Positions 37,759-45,794 of a stretch of DNA of 64,000 bases are shown one piece after another. Source of the stretch: Muribaculaceae bacterium (lineage in GTDB: Bacteria; Bacteroidota; Bacteroidia; Bacteroidales; Muribaculaceae). The position numbers and the translations under genes were made by a program. The first letter of the stretch is position 1. Every line of letters starts with the position of its first letter. Where the stretch lies: the NCBI GenBank assembly GCA_017462345.1, contig JAFTRI010000037.1, positions 1 to 64,000 on the forward strand, given 5' to 3'. The notes beneath the pieces were generated by a model. The model searched no databases and was not told the DNA's origin. It was given only the letters and a program-made list of their open reading frames with translations.

Positions 37759-38274
37759 ATGAAAAAGTTAGCATTAACACTGCTACTGGTTGTGACATGC
37801 ACAGCAGTGGCGTCAGCACAGAAGTTTGCATTGGTCGACATGGAATATATACTGAAGAATGTCCCCTCCTACGAAATGGCAAACGAACAGCTCAACCAGA
37901 TATCACTGCGCTGGCAGAAAGAAGTTGAGACGAAATCAAAGGAAGCCGAAACCCTATACAAGAATTATCAGGCCGACATGGTGTTCCTGACCGATGACCA
38001 GAAAAAGAAAAAAGAGGAGGAAATCGTCGCCAAAGAGAAGGAAGCGACCGAACTGCGCATGAAATATTTCGGTCCTGAAGGCGAACTGTACAAGAAACGG
38101 CAAAGTCTCATGAAGCCGATTCAGGACGACATATACAATGCCATCAAGAAAATCTCGGAAGAACGCGGCTATCAGGTAATATTCGACCGGGCATCATCGG
38201 CCAACATCATCTACGCGTCGCCACGCATCGATGTCAGCAATGAGGTACTCAACAAGTTAGGATATTCCAAATAA
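37759..38274 (+). CDS. OmpH/Skp-family periplasmic chaperone (first copy)
   Basis: Skp-like trimeric chaperones hold unfolded outer membrane proteins on their way to BamA. The 171-residue protein has a signal peptide ending at ASAQ (residue 21), the family start KFALVDMEYILKNVPSYEMA, a long charged coiled-coil hairpin (about 50-125) and the conserved C-terminal ISEERGYQVIFDRASSANI. It follows bamA after 81 nt. Its sequence is clearly different from the second copy, so the pair is old or functionally split. Confidence 0.88.
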   Translation: MKKLALTLLLVVTCTAVASAQKFALVDMEYILKNVPSYEMANEQLNQISLRWQKEVETKSKEAETLYKNYQADMVFLTDDQKKKKEEEIVAKEKEATELRMKYFGPEGELYKKRQSLMKPIQDDIYNAIKKISEERGYQVIFDRASSANIIYASPRIDVSNEVLNKLGYSK

Positions 38275-38280
38275 ATAATA

Positions 38281-38288
38281 TATCTTTG
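38281..38288 (+). promoter_or_regulatory. Candidate internal promoter before the second OmpH gene
   Basis: TATCTTTG matches TAnnTTTG, 45 nt before the ATG at 38334 and just after the first ompH stop. It could give extra expression of the second copy. Confidence 0.4.
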
Positions 38289-38333
38289 CAAGGATTTTAA
38301 CCAACCCGGAAAATAAACCAACAATAACAAGAT

Positions 38334-38834
38334 ATGATTAAGAAAATTCTGTTCGCAATAATGATTGCGCTCCCCATGTGCGTTGCAGCACAGACCCCTA
38401 AATTCGGTGTAGTGAACACAGCAACAGTATTTGACGCAATGCCTGAAAAAGCTACAGCTCAGGCTCAACTTGAAACCGCGTCAAAAACCTACGAAACCGA
38501 ATTCAAGAAACTAAGCGACGAGCTTGACAAGAAATATGCCGAGTACCAAAGTCTTGAAGCATCGACCCCTGAGTCAATAAAGCAACGCCGCGAGCAGGAA
38601 ATGCAGGAACTTAACACTAAAATCCAGCAGTTCCGTGCAACAGCCCAGCAGGATCTCCAGCGTCAACAGGAACAGCTCATGGCACCCATCGAGGAAAAAA
38701 TACAGGCTGCAATCAAGGCAGTTGGAGCTGAGAACGGCTTCACGTTCATCCTTCCCGACATGATACCCCTGTTCACCGGCAGCGACGTCCAGGATGTAAC
38801 CCCATTGGTAAAAGCTAAGTTAGGCCTACAATAA
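38334..38834 (+). CDS. OmpH/Skp-family periplasmic chaperone (second copy)
   Basis: The 166-residue protein has a signal peptide ending at AAQ (residue 20) and the Skp start KFGVVNTATVFDAMPEKATA. A long Gln/Glu/Lys-rich coiled coil covers about residues 45-125 (EEIQQFRATAQQDLQRQQEQ-type heptads), followed by IQAAIKAVGAENGFTFILPD and a conserved C-terminal VTPLVKAKLGL. Compared with the first copy it is richer in Gln and shorter in the C-terminal domain. A strong terminator follows directly, ending the bam unit. Confidence 0.88.
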   Translation: MIKKILFAIMIALPMCVAAQTPKFGVVNTATVFDAMPEKATAQAQLETASKTYETEFKKLSDELDKKYAEYQSLEASTPESIKQRREQEMQELNTKIQQFRATAQQDLQRQQEQLMAPIEEKIQAAIKAVGAENGFTFILPDMIPLFTGSDVQDVTPLVKAKLGLQ

Positions 38835-38857
38835 CAACTCACCATTTTAGATACAGG

Positions 38858-38893
38858 AGGCTGTGCCGCAAAATAGCAGGCACAGCCTTTTTA
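38858..38893 (+). terminator. Intrinsic terminator of the bamA/ompH unit
   Basis: A perfect 10-bp stem AGGCTGTGCC (38858-38867 with 38879-38888), 11-nt loop, followed by TTTTAT. Nearly the same stem occurs in the terminator at 2647. Confidence 0.88.
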
Positions 38894-39020
38894 TGTTAAC
38901 AATGTCAATGTGCGATCTTTTTGTTTGTGCCCGCAAAGGTAACACCCCACACAAGCCGGTGACATGCGATCCTGTCACACTGAATCAAAAAATCATTTTT
39001 ATTTTATGGACGATTATCGC

Positions 39021-39028
39021 TAAATTTG
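39021..39028 (+). promoter_or_regulatory. -7 promoter element of murI, 4 nt before the start codon
   Basis: TAAATTTG is followed by four bases and the ATG at 39033. A T-run near 38995-39000 stands about 20 nt upstream. The predicted transcription start is at or next to the start codon. Confidence 0.6.
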
Positions 39029-39032
39029 CGGC

Positions 39033-39872
39033 ATGATTATGACAGGAGCAGACAAGCCCGGACCTATCGGGGTATTCGATTCAGGATACGGTGGGTTGAC
39101 AATACTGCGCGAGATACGTCACGCATTACCCGGATACGATTACATATACCTTGGAGACAATGCACGTGCACCCTACGGGACACGCTCATTTGACATCGTG
39201 TACCGCTTCACGCTTGAAGCTGTAAGATACCTGTTCGGGCAAGGTTGCCATCTTGTAATCCTTGCCTGCAACACAGCGTCGGCCAAAGCATTGCGTACAA
39301 TACAGCAACGCGACCTTCCGCTCATTGACCCTGCGCGCCGTGTACTTGGCGTCATACGCCCAACAGTGGAAAAGATAGGAGAAATCACCCGGAACGGCAA
39401 TATCGGGATATTGGGTACTCCCGGAACGGTACAGAGCAAATCCTATGACATGGAAATAGCCAAACTGTATCCTGATTTCCACACCTATTCACAGGGATGC
39501 CCTATGTGGGTACCACTCGTGGAGAATCGCGAAGCCGATAAGCCAGGTGCCGACTACTTTGTCAGACAAGAGACCGGGAACCTCTTCGGAAAGAACCCTG
39601 ACATAGACACCGTAATCCTTGCATGTACCCACTATCCGTTACTGTACGGCAAAATACGCAAGTTCGTTCCGGAGACGGCTCAGATCATAAAACAAGGGGA
39701 AATCATTGCCGACAGCCTGTCGGATTATATGAAAAGGCATCCTGAGATGGACGCGAAATGCTCACATGGTGGCACATGCCGGTATCTTACAACAGAGAAT
39801 GCCGGCAAGTTCAACGAAATGGCAAGCCTGTTTCTCGACACACACGTAACAGGAAACCACATCGACCTGTAA
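39033..39872 (+). CDS. murI: Glutamate racemase
   Basis: MurI makes D-glutamate for peptidoglycan. The 279-residue protein has IGVFDSGYGGLTILREIR at the start, the first catalytic Cys in VILACNTASAKAL (near residue 73) and the second in TVILACTHYPLLYGK (near residue 195). Both domains are complete. A second in-frame ATG lies 6 nt downstream at 39039. The gene has its own promoter motif directly before the start. Its stop abuts the stop of the convergent comF-like gene with no base between. Confidence 0.95.
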   Translation: MIMTGADKPGPIGVFDSGYGGLTILREIRHALPGYDYIYLGDNARAPYGTRSFDIVYRFTLEAVRYLFGQGCHLVILACNTASAKALRTIQQRDLPLIDPARRVLGVIRPTVEKIGEITRNGNIGILGTPGTVQSKSYDMEIAKLYPDFHTYSQGCPMWVPLVENREADKPGADYFVRQETGNLFGKNPDIDTVILACTHYPLLYGKIRKFVPETAQIIKQGEIIADSLSDYMKRHPEMDAKCSHGGTCRYLTTENAGKFNEMASLFLDTHVTGNHIDL

Positions 39873-40580
39873 TCATCTCAAATGGGTAACACCAAGCGTC
39901 AGCACACTGATGCGGGCTGACGGCTGCGCATCATGTATCGCCTCGCAACACGCCAGTAATGTAGCTCCCGTTGTCACGACATCGTCGACAACAAGAATAT
40001 GCATCCCTTGCAACGAGCCGGGATCGATAACCTCATATATATTCTGGGCATTGATCCAGCGTTCATAACTGTTCTTGCGGGTCTGGGACGAATGTCCGCG
40101 GCGTGCCACAAGATTGTTTCCGACAGGCAATCCGGTCACTTTACTCACCCCACGGGCTATCGCCTCGCTCTGATTATAACCGCGACGCAACAACCGCAAA
40201 CGATGAAGCGGTACAGGAATTATCACATCAACACCGTCAAAGAACCCGTCACCGGAAATCTCTCGCGCATACCTTTCACCCAATCTTTCAGCAATCACCG
40301 GTCTACCGTTATATTTAGCCCGATGAATAAGTGCTGCATAATCACTCTCGCGATAATAGTAGAAATAACCTCCCGCACGTTCAATCGGCACTTTGCCGGC
40401 CAAACGCTGATGAATGACATTAAAACCGTCACGATGCACATTGGTACGTGGAAGATTCACATGACAATGCAGGCACAACGTCTCCTCACCACGAGTCAAA
40501 GACACACCACACACCTCGCACACGTTGGGATATATCACGCCCAACACATCTTCAATCCACAACCTCAATCCTCCTGCCAT
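39873..40580 (-). CDS. ComF-family phosphoribosyltransferase-like protein
   Basis: The 235-residue protein has an N-terminal zinc-finger-like segment (CEVCGVSLTRGEETLCLHCH, residues 19-38) and a C-terminal type I phosphoribosyltransferase domain with the PRPP loop HILVVDDVVTTGATLLACC near residue 195. This is the ComF/GntX layout; ComF is a cytoplasmic protein of DNA uptake in competent bacteria, while the role in Bacteroidales is not settled. Its start overlaps recX by 16 nt and it ends against murI. The RGYNQSEAIARG motif near residue 135 is typical. Confidence 0.87.
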   Translation of the reverse strand: MAGGLRLWIEDVLGVIYPNVCEVCGVSLTRGEETLCLHCHVNLPRTNVHRDGFNVIHQRLAGKVPIERAGGYFYYYRESDYAALIHRAKYNGRPVIAERLGERYAREISGDGFFDGVDVIIPVPLHRLRLLRRGYNQSEAIARGVSKVTGLPVGNNLVARRGHSSQTRKNSYERWINAQNIYEVIDPGSLQGMHILVVDDVVTTGATLLACCEAIHDAQPSARISVLTLGVTHLR

Positions 40581-41050
40581 AGCACGCCACTGTTGATAAC
40601 CTTGACAACCACCGACGATTCAAATCCACGGGATACGGCAAAACGGAGAAGACGTGTCCTTCCGTCATAGGAACGCGCATCAACAATCTGCCTGACCTTT
40701 CCCCGCAACAGAGTCACAAGCGTCTCGTAATACTCATCATCCCCGATCTCCGTCATCAAGGCCTCGTCAATATCCTCGCGGGATATATGCTTCAGCATCA
40801 ACCCCTTTTTTATCTTCATCCGCCCCCATCGGCTGAACCTGAACTTATCCCGGCAATAAGCACAGGCAAAACGTCTGTCATCGACATATCGGTCGCGTTC
40901 GAGACGCGCCATTATCTTTTCGGCAATATCATGGCTTATGCCCCAACCATGCAGCTTTTTCATCAAATCATAGCTGCACTGTTCGCTTCGCGCGCACACA
41001 TCCTCAAGACGTCTGAGAGCCTGCACCGGCTTCATTTCTTTCCGTATCAT
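40565..41050 (-). CDS. recX: Regulatory protein RecX
   Basis: RecX modulates RecA filaments. The 161-residue protein is helical and has the family patterns ALRRLEDVCARSEQCSYDL at the start, WGISHDIAEKIMARLERDRYVDDRRFACAY in the middle and KGLMLKHISREDIDEAL. The three-repeat layout of short RecX proteins is present. It overlaps prmC by 4 nt and comF by 16 nt, so the three are one transcript. recA is not in the window. Confidence 0.82.
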   Translation of the reverse strand: MIRKEMKPVQALRRLEDVCARSEQCSYDLMKKLHGWGISHDIAEKIMARLERDRYVDDRRFACAYCRDKFRFSRWGRMKIKKGLMLKHISREDIDEALMTEIGDDEYYETLVTLLRGKVRQIVDARSYDGRTRLLRFAVSRGFESSVVVKVINSGVLWQED

Positions 41051-41895
41051 GGCACTATCGCTGTCATAAACCGTTGCCGCCCCTGCATATCCGTAATGGA
41101 ATCAATGTCTCTGAACCCATACCCGTCCATCATTTTTTCCATTTCACCGGCATACATGGGATTTATTTCAAAATATAACCGTCCTCCATGCTTCAACGCC
41201 ATTGTGGCATACCGGGATATCGCGTCATAGAAACGCAACGCATCACCATCAGGGACAAACAATGCTGACCATGGCTCATAATCAAGCACATTACGCGACA
41301 TCGTTTTCCTTTCACTATCAACAACATACGGAGGATTACTCACAATTACATCATATACCCGTCCGGCAGAAACCGGCATTGCCAACGCATCTTCATGGAC
41401 GAAATCGACTTTAACCTTGAGCCGGCGGGCATTTTCCCGGGCAACGGCCAAAGCAGCCTCCGATATATCAGTTGCCCTCACAACCGGAAATTTCAACGCA
41501 CGCGCAAGAGATATGGCAATACATCCGGAACCGGTCCCCACATCAAGCACATGCAGATCGGTGCCGGGATTTTCTTTCACAATAATATCCACCAGCTCCT
41601 CCGTTTCCGGACGGGGGATGAGAGTAGCGGGGGTAACAATGAATGTATGCCCGCAAAACCGTGCATTCCCGAAAACATACTGTATCGGCTCATTATCCAA
41701 TAACCGGTGTACAACACCGTCTATCTTTCCGATGATATAGTCCGACAGCACCTCGTCACGATGCAGAACCGCATCCACCGGAGTATAACCCTTTACATTC
41801 TCAAGGGTCACACGCATCATCCACTCCGCCTCTCGCCTTCCATAAAGCGGCATCAGCCTTCTTATCACATCATCGGATACCTGTTTCAATGTCAT
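41047..41895 (-). CDS. prmC: Release factor glutamine methyltransferase
   Basis: PrmC methylates the Gln of the GGQ motif in release factors RF1 and RF2. The 282-residue protein has the N-terminal helical domain and the SAM-binding core VLDVGTGSGCIAISLARAL near residue 115, with the catalytic NPPYV near residue 180. I chose the ATG at 41895 (MTLKQVSDD) because a GGAG ribosome site precedes it; an ATG at 41910, four bases after a promoter motif, is in frame and adds five residues. Confidence 0.92.
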   Translation of the reverse strand: MTLKQVSDDVIRRLMPLYGRREAEWMMRVTLENVKGYTPVDAVLHRDEVLSDYIIGKIDGVVHRLLDNEPIQYVFGNARFCGHTFIVTPATLIPRPETEELVDIIVKENPGTDLHVLDVGTGSGCIAISLARALKFPVVRATDISEAALAVARENARRLKVKVDFVHEDALAMPVSAGRVYDVIVSNPPYVVDSERKTMSRNVLDYEPWSALFVPDGDALRFYDAISRYATMALKHGGRLYFEINPMYAGEMEKMMDGYGFRDIDSITDMQGRQRFMTAIVP

Positions 41896-41914
41896 GCATT
41901 CTCCTGCCATGATA

Positions 41915-41922
41915 CAAAGTTA
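41915..41922 (-). promoter_or_regulatory. -7 promoter element of the prmC-recX-comF unit
   Basis: TAACTTTG on the minus strand matches TAnnTTTG. It is four bases before the ATG at 41910 and 19 before the preferred ATG at 41895. Confidence 0.55.
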
Positions 41923-41977
41923 ACTTTTCCCTTCTTGTTCACCTAAAAATAATCGTGATTTCGACATATAACAACAG

Positions 41978-42008
41978 AGCGATCCTGACATAGAATGCCA
42001 AGACCGCT
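41978..42008. terminator. Hairpin downstream of tRNA-Pro, possible terminator
   Basis: A 13-bp stem with three G-U wobbles when read on the minus strand (41978-41990 with 41996-42008) and a 5-nt loop. It begins 7 nt past the tRNA 3' end. The following minus-strand sequence is only partly T-rich, so efficiency is uncertain. Confidence 0.5.
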
Positions 42009-42014
42009 TTTATG

Positions 42015-42089
42015 TCGGGGTGAAAGGATTCGAACCTTCGACCCCCTGCTCCCAAAGCAGGTGCGCTAACCGGACTGCGCTACGCCCCG
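42015..42089 (-). tRNA. tRNA-Pro (anticodon UGG)
   Basis: A complete cloverleaf is readable on the minus strand: acceptor CGGGGCG with CACCCCG, D arm with GCGC stem, anticodon stem CCTGC/GCAGG with loop TTTGGGA (anticodon TGG), T arm with TTCGAAT loop, discriminator A. The 3' CCA is not encoded. Position 6 of the acceptor stem gives a C-A mismatch where related tRNA-Pro genes usually have T-A. A TAnnTTTG promoter element sits 28 nt upstream. Confidence 0.93.
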
Positions 42090-42116
42090 AGTGTCGTTAT
42101 TCCGACTTTTGCGGTG

Positions 42117-42124
42117 CAAAGTTA
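42117..42124 (-). promoter_or_regulatory. -7 promoter element of tRNA-Pro
   Basis: TAACTTTG on the minus strand, with a GTTG-type -33 candidate at 42145 at 20-nt spacing. It gives the tRNA its own transcript independent of the ABC transporter genes. Confidence 0.6.
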
Positions 42125-42173
42125 GGTAGTTTTTTTCATTTATGCAACCCCATTCCAGGCTTATTGACGATTT

Positions 42174-42845
42174 TTATTCGTCACACTCTGTGCGCACATA
42201 ATGATGGGTTGCACTGCACTCATGCAGACTCTGATCAATAATCACATGCCGGTTGGCCATTCCGGCAATCGTCGACATCTCATGAGACACGAGCAGAATC
42301 GTAGTGTGACTGGCAAGATCCGCTATTATGTCGTACATCTTGTGTTCAAAACGTTTATCGACATAGCTCAACGGCTCGTCAAGGACGAGGATGCGGGGAC
42401 GGGAAATGACTGCCCGCCCCAACAACGCCCGCTGCAACTGCCCTCCGGACAAGTCCCCTATCGGGCGACGGGCATGTTCGTCAAGCCCCATCATCGCTAT
42501 TACATCCTTGACACGTCTCTCCCGTTCTCCTTTACTCACGCCCTTCACTGCCAACAGACCCGAACCTACCACAGTCTCCACATTTATAGGGAAATGGCTG
42601 TCTATCATGTTGCGCTGTGGCAGATAACCGATAGGCAACTCACTGACTTCACGGTTATTGTCACGGAACACGACCCGGCCGTGTGAAGGATTGAGCAATC
42701 TTAATATAATCCTGAGCATGGTGGTTTTTCCTCCCCCGTTGGGACCTGTTATCGCAACAAAATCACCCTCATCCACCGCAAAACACACGTCACGCAGCGC
42801 AACACGCTGTTCCCACTGCATCCACACGTGGTCAAGCTCTATCAT
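42174..42845 (-). CDS. Zinc/manganese-type ABC transporter ATP-binding protein
   Basis: This is a single ABC ATPase domain of about 223 residues. Walker A is ITGPNGGGKTTMLRI, the signature LSGGQLQRALLGRA, Walker B ILVLDEPLSYVD and the H-loop LLVSHEM. It resembles ZnuC/MntB-type ATPases and follows a zinc-binding-protein gene. I chose the ATG at 42845, one base after that gene's stop (TAAGATG), which matches the usual family start; an ATG at 42866 within the upstream gene is in frame. No permease gene is adjacent, on either side. Confidence 0.85.
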   Translation of the reverse strand: MIELDHVWMQWEQRVALRDVCFAVDEGDFVAITGPNGGGKTTMLRIILRLLNPSHGRVVFRDNNREVSELPIGYLPQRNMIDSHFPINVETVVGSGLLAVKGVSKGERERRVKDVIAMMGLDEHARRPIGDLSGGQLQRALLGRAVISRPRILVLDEPLSYVDKRFEHKMYDIIADLASHTTILLVSHEMSTIAGMANRHVIIDQSLHECSATHHYVRTECDE

Positions 42846-42846
42846 C

Positions 42847-43752
42847 TTATTTTGAGGCAATCGCATCGGCTACTGACATTATTTCCTTGTCCCATTCATA
42901 GTTAAGCGGATTCACCGGTGTGACCTCCACCCCTAATTGTTCACACACCACCGACGCCTGACGGCTGTCAAAATCCTTTTGGAAAAAGAACACCCGGGCA
43001 TCATGCTCCCGTGCTTCGTCGAGCTGCTGCTGCATGAGCTGTACCGAAGACTCCTTCCCTTCGTAACCGACGCTTATCTGCTCCAGTCCATAATCACGCG
43101 CAAAATAGCTTAATGACGGATGCCATACTACAAACGCCGTTCCCCGCTTGTCCCGCAACATCTCCGTAATCTCACTGTCCAACGAATCCAGTTCGGCACG
43201 AAAGCGATTATAGTTGGCAGTATAATACTTTTCGTTTCCGGAATCCAAATCCAACATTGCGTTATACATATTCTCCGCAATGATCTTTGCATTTTTCACC
43301 GAACTCCAAGTGTGCGGGTCGATTTCATTTCCATGATTGTGCGCGTGTCCATGCCCGCAACACGGGCCATGTGTACCGAACAGCAGGTTTACCCCATCGG
43401 TCGTATCATAAATCCTCAGATCAGGATTATTGTTATGCACACGATTGATTATCGCGCTCTCAAATCCTATATTCCCTATTTTGAAATAGGCCTCGCTTTT
43501 CTCAAGATTCAGCAAATGAGTCAACGACGGCTCGTAAGTCTCGGGATTCCCGCCATTGGCAAGCAGGCACTTCACCTCAACCCTATCCCCGACAATTTTT
43601 TCCAGGAAAAATTTCTGTGGCTGTATACTGACCGTAATCACAGGTTTCCGGGATTGCCTGTTCCCGCACGACGAGATACCACACATCGACAGTACCGCCA
43701 TCATTACGGCAACGACACCAATATATTGTTTACATTTCATCACTCGCTCCAT
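42847..43752 (-). CDS. znuA: Zinc-type ABC transporter substrate-binding lipoprotein
   Basis: The protein of about 301 residues has a lipobox (ISSC near residue 29) and the cluster A-1 fold pattern of ZnuA/TroA: VSIQPQKFFLEKIVGDRVEV, then NPETYEPSLTHLLNLEKSE, then a His-rich loop (CCGHGHAHNHGNEIDPHTW near residues 130-150), and VVWHPSLSYFARDYGL. The His-rich loop and the metal-site His residues support zinc. Downstream is the ATPase gene, but a membrane permease is missing. Start alternatives are ATG 43752 and ATG 43740. A promoter motif lies 11 nt upstream. Confidence 0.85.
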   Translation of the reverse strand: MERVMKCKQYIGVVAVMMAVLSMCGISSCGNRQSRKPVITVSIQPQKFFLEKIVGDRVEVKCLLANGGNPETYEPSLTHLLNLEKSEAYFKIGNIGFESAIINRVHNNNPDLRIYDTTDGVNLLFGTHGPCCGHGHAHNHGNEIDPHTWSSVKNAKIIAENMYNAMLDLDSGNEKYYTANYNRFRAELDSLDSEITEMLRDKRGTAFVVWHPSLSYFARDYGLEQISVGYEGKESSVQLMQQQLDEAREHDARVFFFQKDFDSRQASVVCEQLGVEVTPVNPLNYEWDKEIMSVADAIASK

Positions 43753-43763
43753 TAATTATCCGT

Positions 43764-43771
43764 CAAAGATA
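43764..43771 (-). promoter_or_regulatory. -7 promoter element of znuA
   Basis: TATCTTTG on the minus strand matches TAnnTTTG. No Zur-like palindrome was recognised around it. Confidence 0.5.
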
Positions 43772-43872
43772 CAACAAAGAAACGAATGCATGGAACTGAA
43801 TTGACGGAAATATCGTTCTGGAACGATACGGACGCCGCAAGCCAAAGATTATGATTTGTGGATTAAATAATG

Positions 43873-43880
43873 TAATTTTG
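43873..43880 (+). promoter_or_regulatory. -7 promoter element of the neuC unit
   Basis: TAATTTTG matches TAnnTTTG; a TTTG at 43855 lies 14 nt upstream, closer than usual. The start codon is 21 nt downstream. Confidence 0.5.
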
Positions 43881-43901
43881 TAGAGGATATTGAAAACCGG
43901 C

Positions 43902-45068
43902 ATGAACAGGAAAGTGTGCATAGTTACAGGCACTCGCGCCGATTGGGGACTGCTGAGCGGTATTGCCAGAGAGTTGAAAAAGCGCGAGCAAGTTGAATTG
44001 CAGATTGTTGCAACCAACATGCACTTGTCACACCGTTACGGATACACCGTCAACGAGATTATATCAGACGGTTTTTCCATCGACGCCGAAGTACCGATGC
44101 CCGAAAATTCCGGCAATCATGCCGGCACGGCAAAGGCAATGGGTATATGCCTGACAGGAATTTCCGAAGCATTCAGCCGGCTACAGCCTGATGTCACGGT
44201 AATCCTCGGAGACCGCTATGAGATGCTTGCCGTGGCTGCGGCTGCAACAGTCATGAGAATACCCATCATCCATATTGCCGGCGGAGCAATCTCGGAGGGA
44301 GCGATTGATGACAGCATACGGCATGCGATCACCAAATTATCGTCACTGCACCTGACCGAAACCGAATGTTACCGTCAGCGGGTGATTCAGATGGGGGAAT
44401 CTCCCGACCACGTTATAAACACCGGGGCAATCGGTGTCTATAACATCCTGAATGAGACGCTGATGCCAAGAAGCGAACTTGAAAAGTCGATAGGCACGAC
44501 AATCGGCAAGAACACCCTGCTTGTAACCCTTCACCCCGCGACACTTGACACCGTACCGGTAGAATACCGCTGCAAGTCATTGCTGGATGCCCTTGACAAC
44601 TTTCCCGACTACAATATAATATTCACATATCCCAACAATGACGCCAACGGACGCATAATTATTGACATGATAGAAAATTATGCCTCGCTAAACGGCAAAC
44701 GTGTGACAGTCATACCGTCACTCGGGAAGAAAAGGTATCTATCGGCGCTGAAATATGTCGCGGCAGTCATCGGCAATTCATCAAGCGGAATCGTTGAAGT
44801 CCCGTCTATGGGAATCCCGACTGTCGACATCGGCATACGGCAACGCGGACGCATGGCATCTGAATCTGTAATACACTGTGCCGAAGACAGCAAAAGCATA
44901 ACCGATGCCATTGCCCTCGCCCTGTCTCCCGCAGGGCAAGAGAACGCCCGTAAGGCAACAAACCCGTATTACAAGCAAGACACATTACAGACAATAGCTG
45001 ACGCCGTTGCCAACACTCCACTTGAATCATTACATCACAAAAAATTCTATGACCTCAACAATGGATAA
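43902..45068 (+). CDS. neuC: Hydrolysing UDP/GDP-sugar 2-epimerase (NeuC/LegG-like)
   Basis: NeuC-type enzymes hydrolyse an N-acetylhexosamine nucleotide and invert C2, giving the free mannosamine-type sugar that nonulosonate synthase condenses with phosphoenolpyruvate. The 388-residue protein starts MNRKVCIVTGTRADWGLLSG, the family signature, and carries VILGDRYEMLAVA, IPIIHIAGGAISEGAIDDSI and GNSSSGIVEVPSMGIPTVDI. I use the ATG at 43902; a TTG at 43890 is in frame. It overlaps the next gene by 8 nt. With a LegB-like dehydratase nearby the substrate could be a GDP-diacetylbacillosamine (LegG role) rather than UDP-GlcNAc. Confidence 0.88.
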   Translation: MNRKVCIVTGTRADWGLLSGIARELKKREQVELQIVATNMHLSHRYGYTVNEIISDGFSIDAEVPMPENSGNHAGTAKAMGICLTGISEAFSRLQPDVTVILGDRYEMLAVAAAATVMRIPIIHIAGGAISEGAIDDSIRHAITKLSSLHLTETECYRQRVIQMGESPDHVINTGAIGVYNILNETLMPRSELEKSIGTTIGKNTLLVTLHPATLDTVPVEYRCKSLLDALDNFPDYNIIFTYPNNDANGRIIIDMIENYASLNGKRVTVIPSLGKKRYLSALKYVAAVIGNSSSGIVEVPSMGIPTVDIGIRQRGRMASESVIHCAEDSKSITDAIALALSPAGQENARKATNPYYKQDTLQTIADAVANTPLESLHHKKFYDLNNG

Positions 45069-45792
45069 CCTGTCACTATACATAATTCCGGCTCGCGGAG
45101 GGAGCAAAGGGATTCCTCGCAAGAATATCCGGCCACTGGCAGGAAAGCCGCTTATACACTACTCTATAGAGGTCGCCCGCCAACTGACTGACGACAGGCA
45201 TATCATCGTATCCACCGATGACAATGAAATTGCCGAAGTAGCACGAATGACCGGATTACCTGTCGCATATATGCGTCCGGCTCACCTTGCTTCCGACACA
45301 TCCGGTTCTCGTGAAGTAATCATAGATGCAATGGATTACGCCGACAGAGAGGGAATAGAATACAAACGGATAGTATTACTGCAACCCACATCTCCACTAC
45401 GTACCGTCGATGACGTCACACGTTGTCTTGAATCATACCGTGACGACATCGACATGGCCGTTACAGTCACTGAAGCATCATGCAACCCCTATTACAACTG
45501 TTTTGAGACCGATGCTTCCACCGGATTCCTGCATATCGCCAAAGGTGACGGACTTTACACCCGTCGCCAGGATGTCCCTCATGCATGGGAATATAACGGG
45601 GCCGTGTATGTCATCAACCCGCAATCGATACGCCGTATGCAATTAGGGGCATTTCCCCGGCGCATCCCGTGTGAAATGCCGCGTTCACGCAGCATTGACC
45701 TTGATACAATGCTTGACTGGGAAATCGCCGAAACCATCATGAGACACATCAATGACAATAACGCAACATCAGCCAACGCTATACAACCGTAA
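45061..45792 (+). CDS. neuA: CMP-nonulosonate cytidylyltransferase (NeuA/LegF-like)
   Basis: The enzyme activates a nonulosonic acid as its CMP donor. The 243-residue protein has IIPARGGSKGIPRKNIRPLA (residues 7-26), the nucleotide-binding signature of the family. VLLQPTSPLRTVDDV near residue 105 and a C-terminal IDLDTMLDWEIAE complete it. The start ATG at 45061 overlaps the end of neuC (ATGGATAA); an ATG at 45049 is also in frame. It lacks the C-terminal esterase-like domain of long NeuA proteins. Which nonulosonic acid it activates cannot be read off. Confidence 0.88.
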   Translation: MDNLSLYIIPARGGSKGIPRKNIRPLAGKPLIHYSIEVARQLTDDRHIIVSTDDNEIAEVARMTGLPVAYMRPAHLASDTSGSREVIIDAMDYADREGIEYKRIVLLQPTSPLRTVDDVTRCLESYRDDIDMAVTVTEASCNPYYNCFETDASTGFLHIAKGDGLYTRRQDVPHAWEYNGAVYVINPQSIRRMQLGAFPRRIPCEMPRSRSIDLDTMLDWEIAETIMRHINDNNATSANAIQP

Positions 45793-45794
45793 TC

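Noticed and set aside
38934..38941. Minus-strand TACCTTTG promoter-like motif before murI
   Set aside because: No minus-strand gene lies downstream, and the hairpin it would meet at 38858 has no T-tract on that strand. Such 6-of-8 base matches occur by chance many times in 64 kb.
39999..40670. 223-residue plus-strand ORF opposite comF and recX
   Set aside because: Antisense shadow of two recognised genes; no start signal and no family match.
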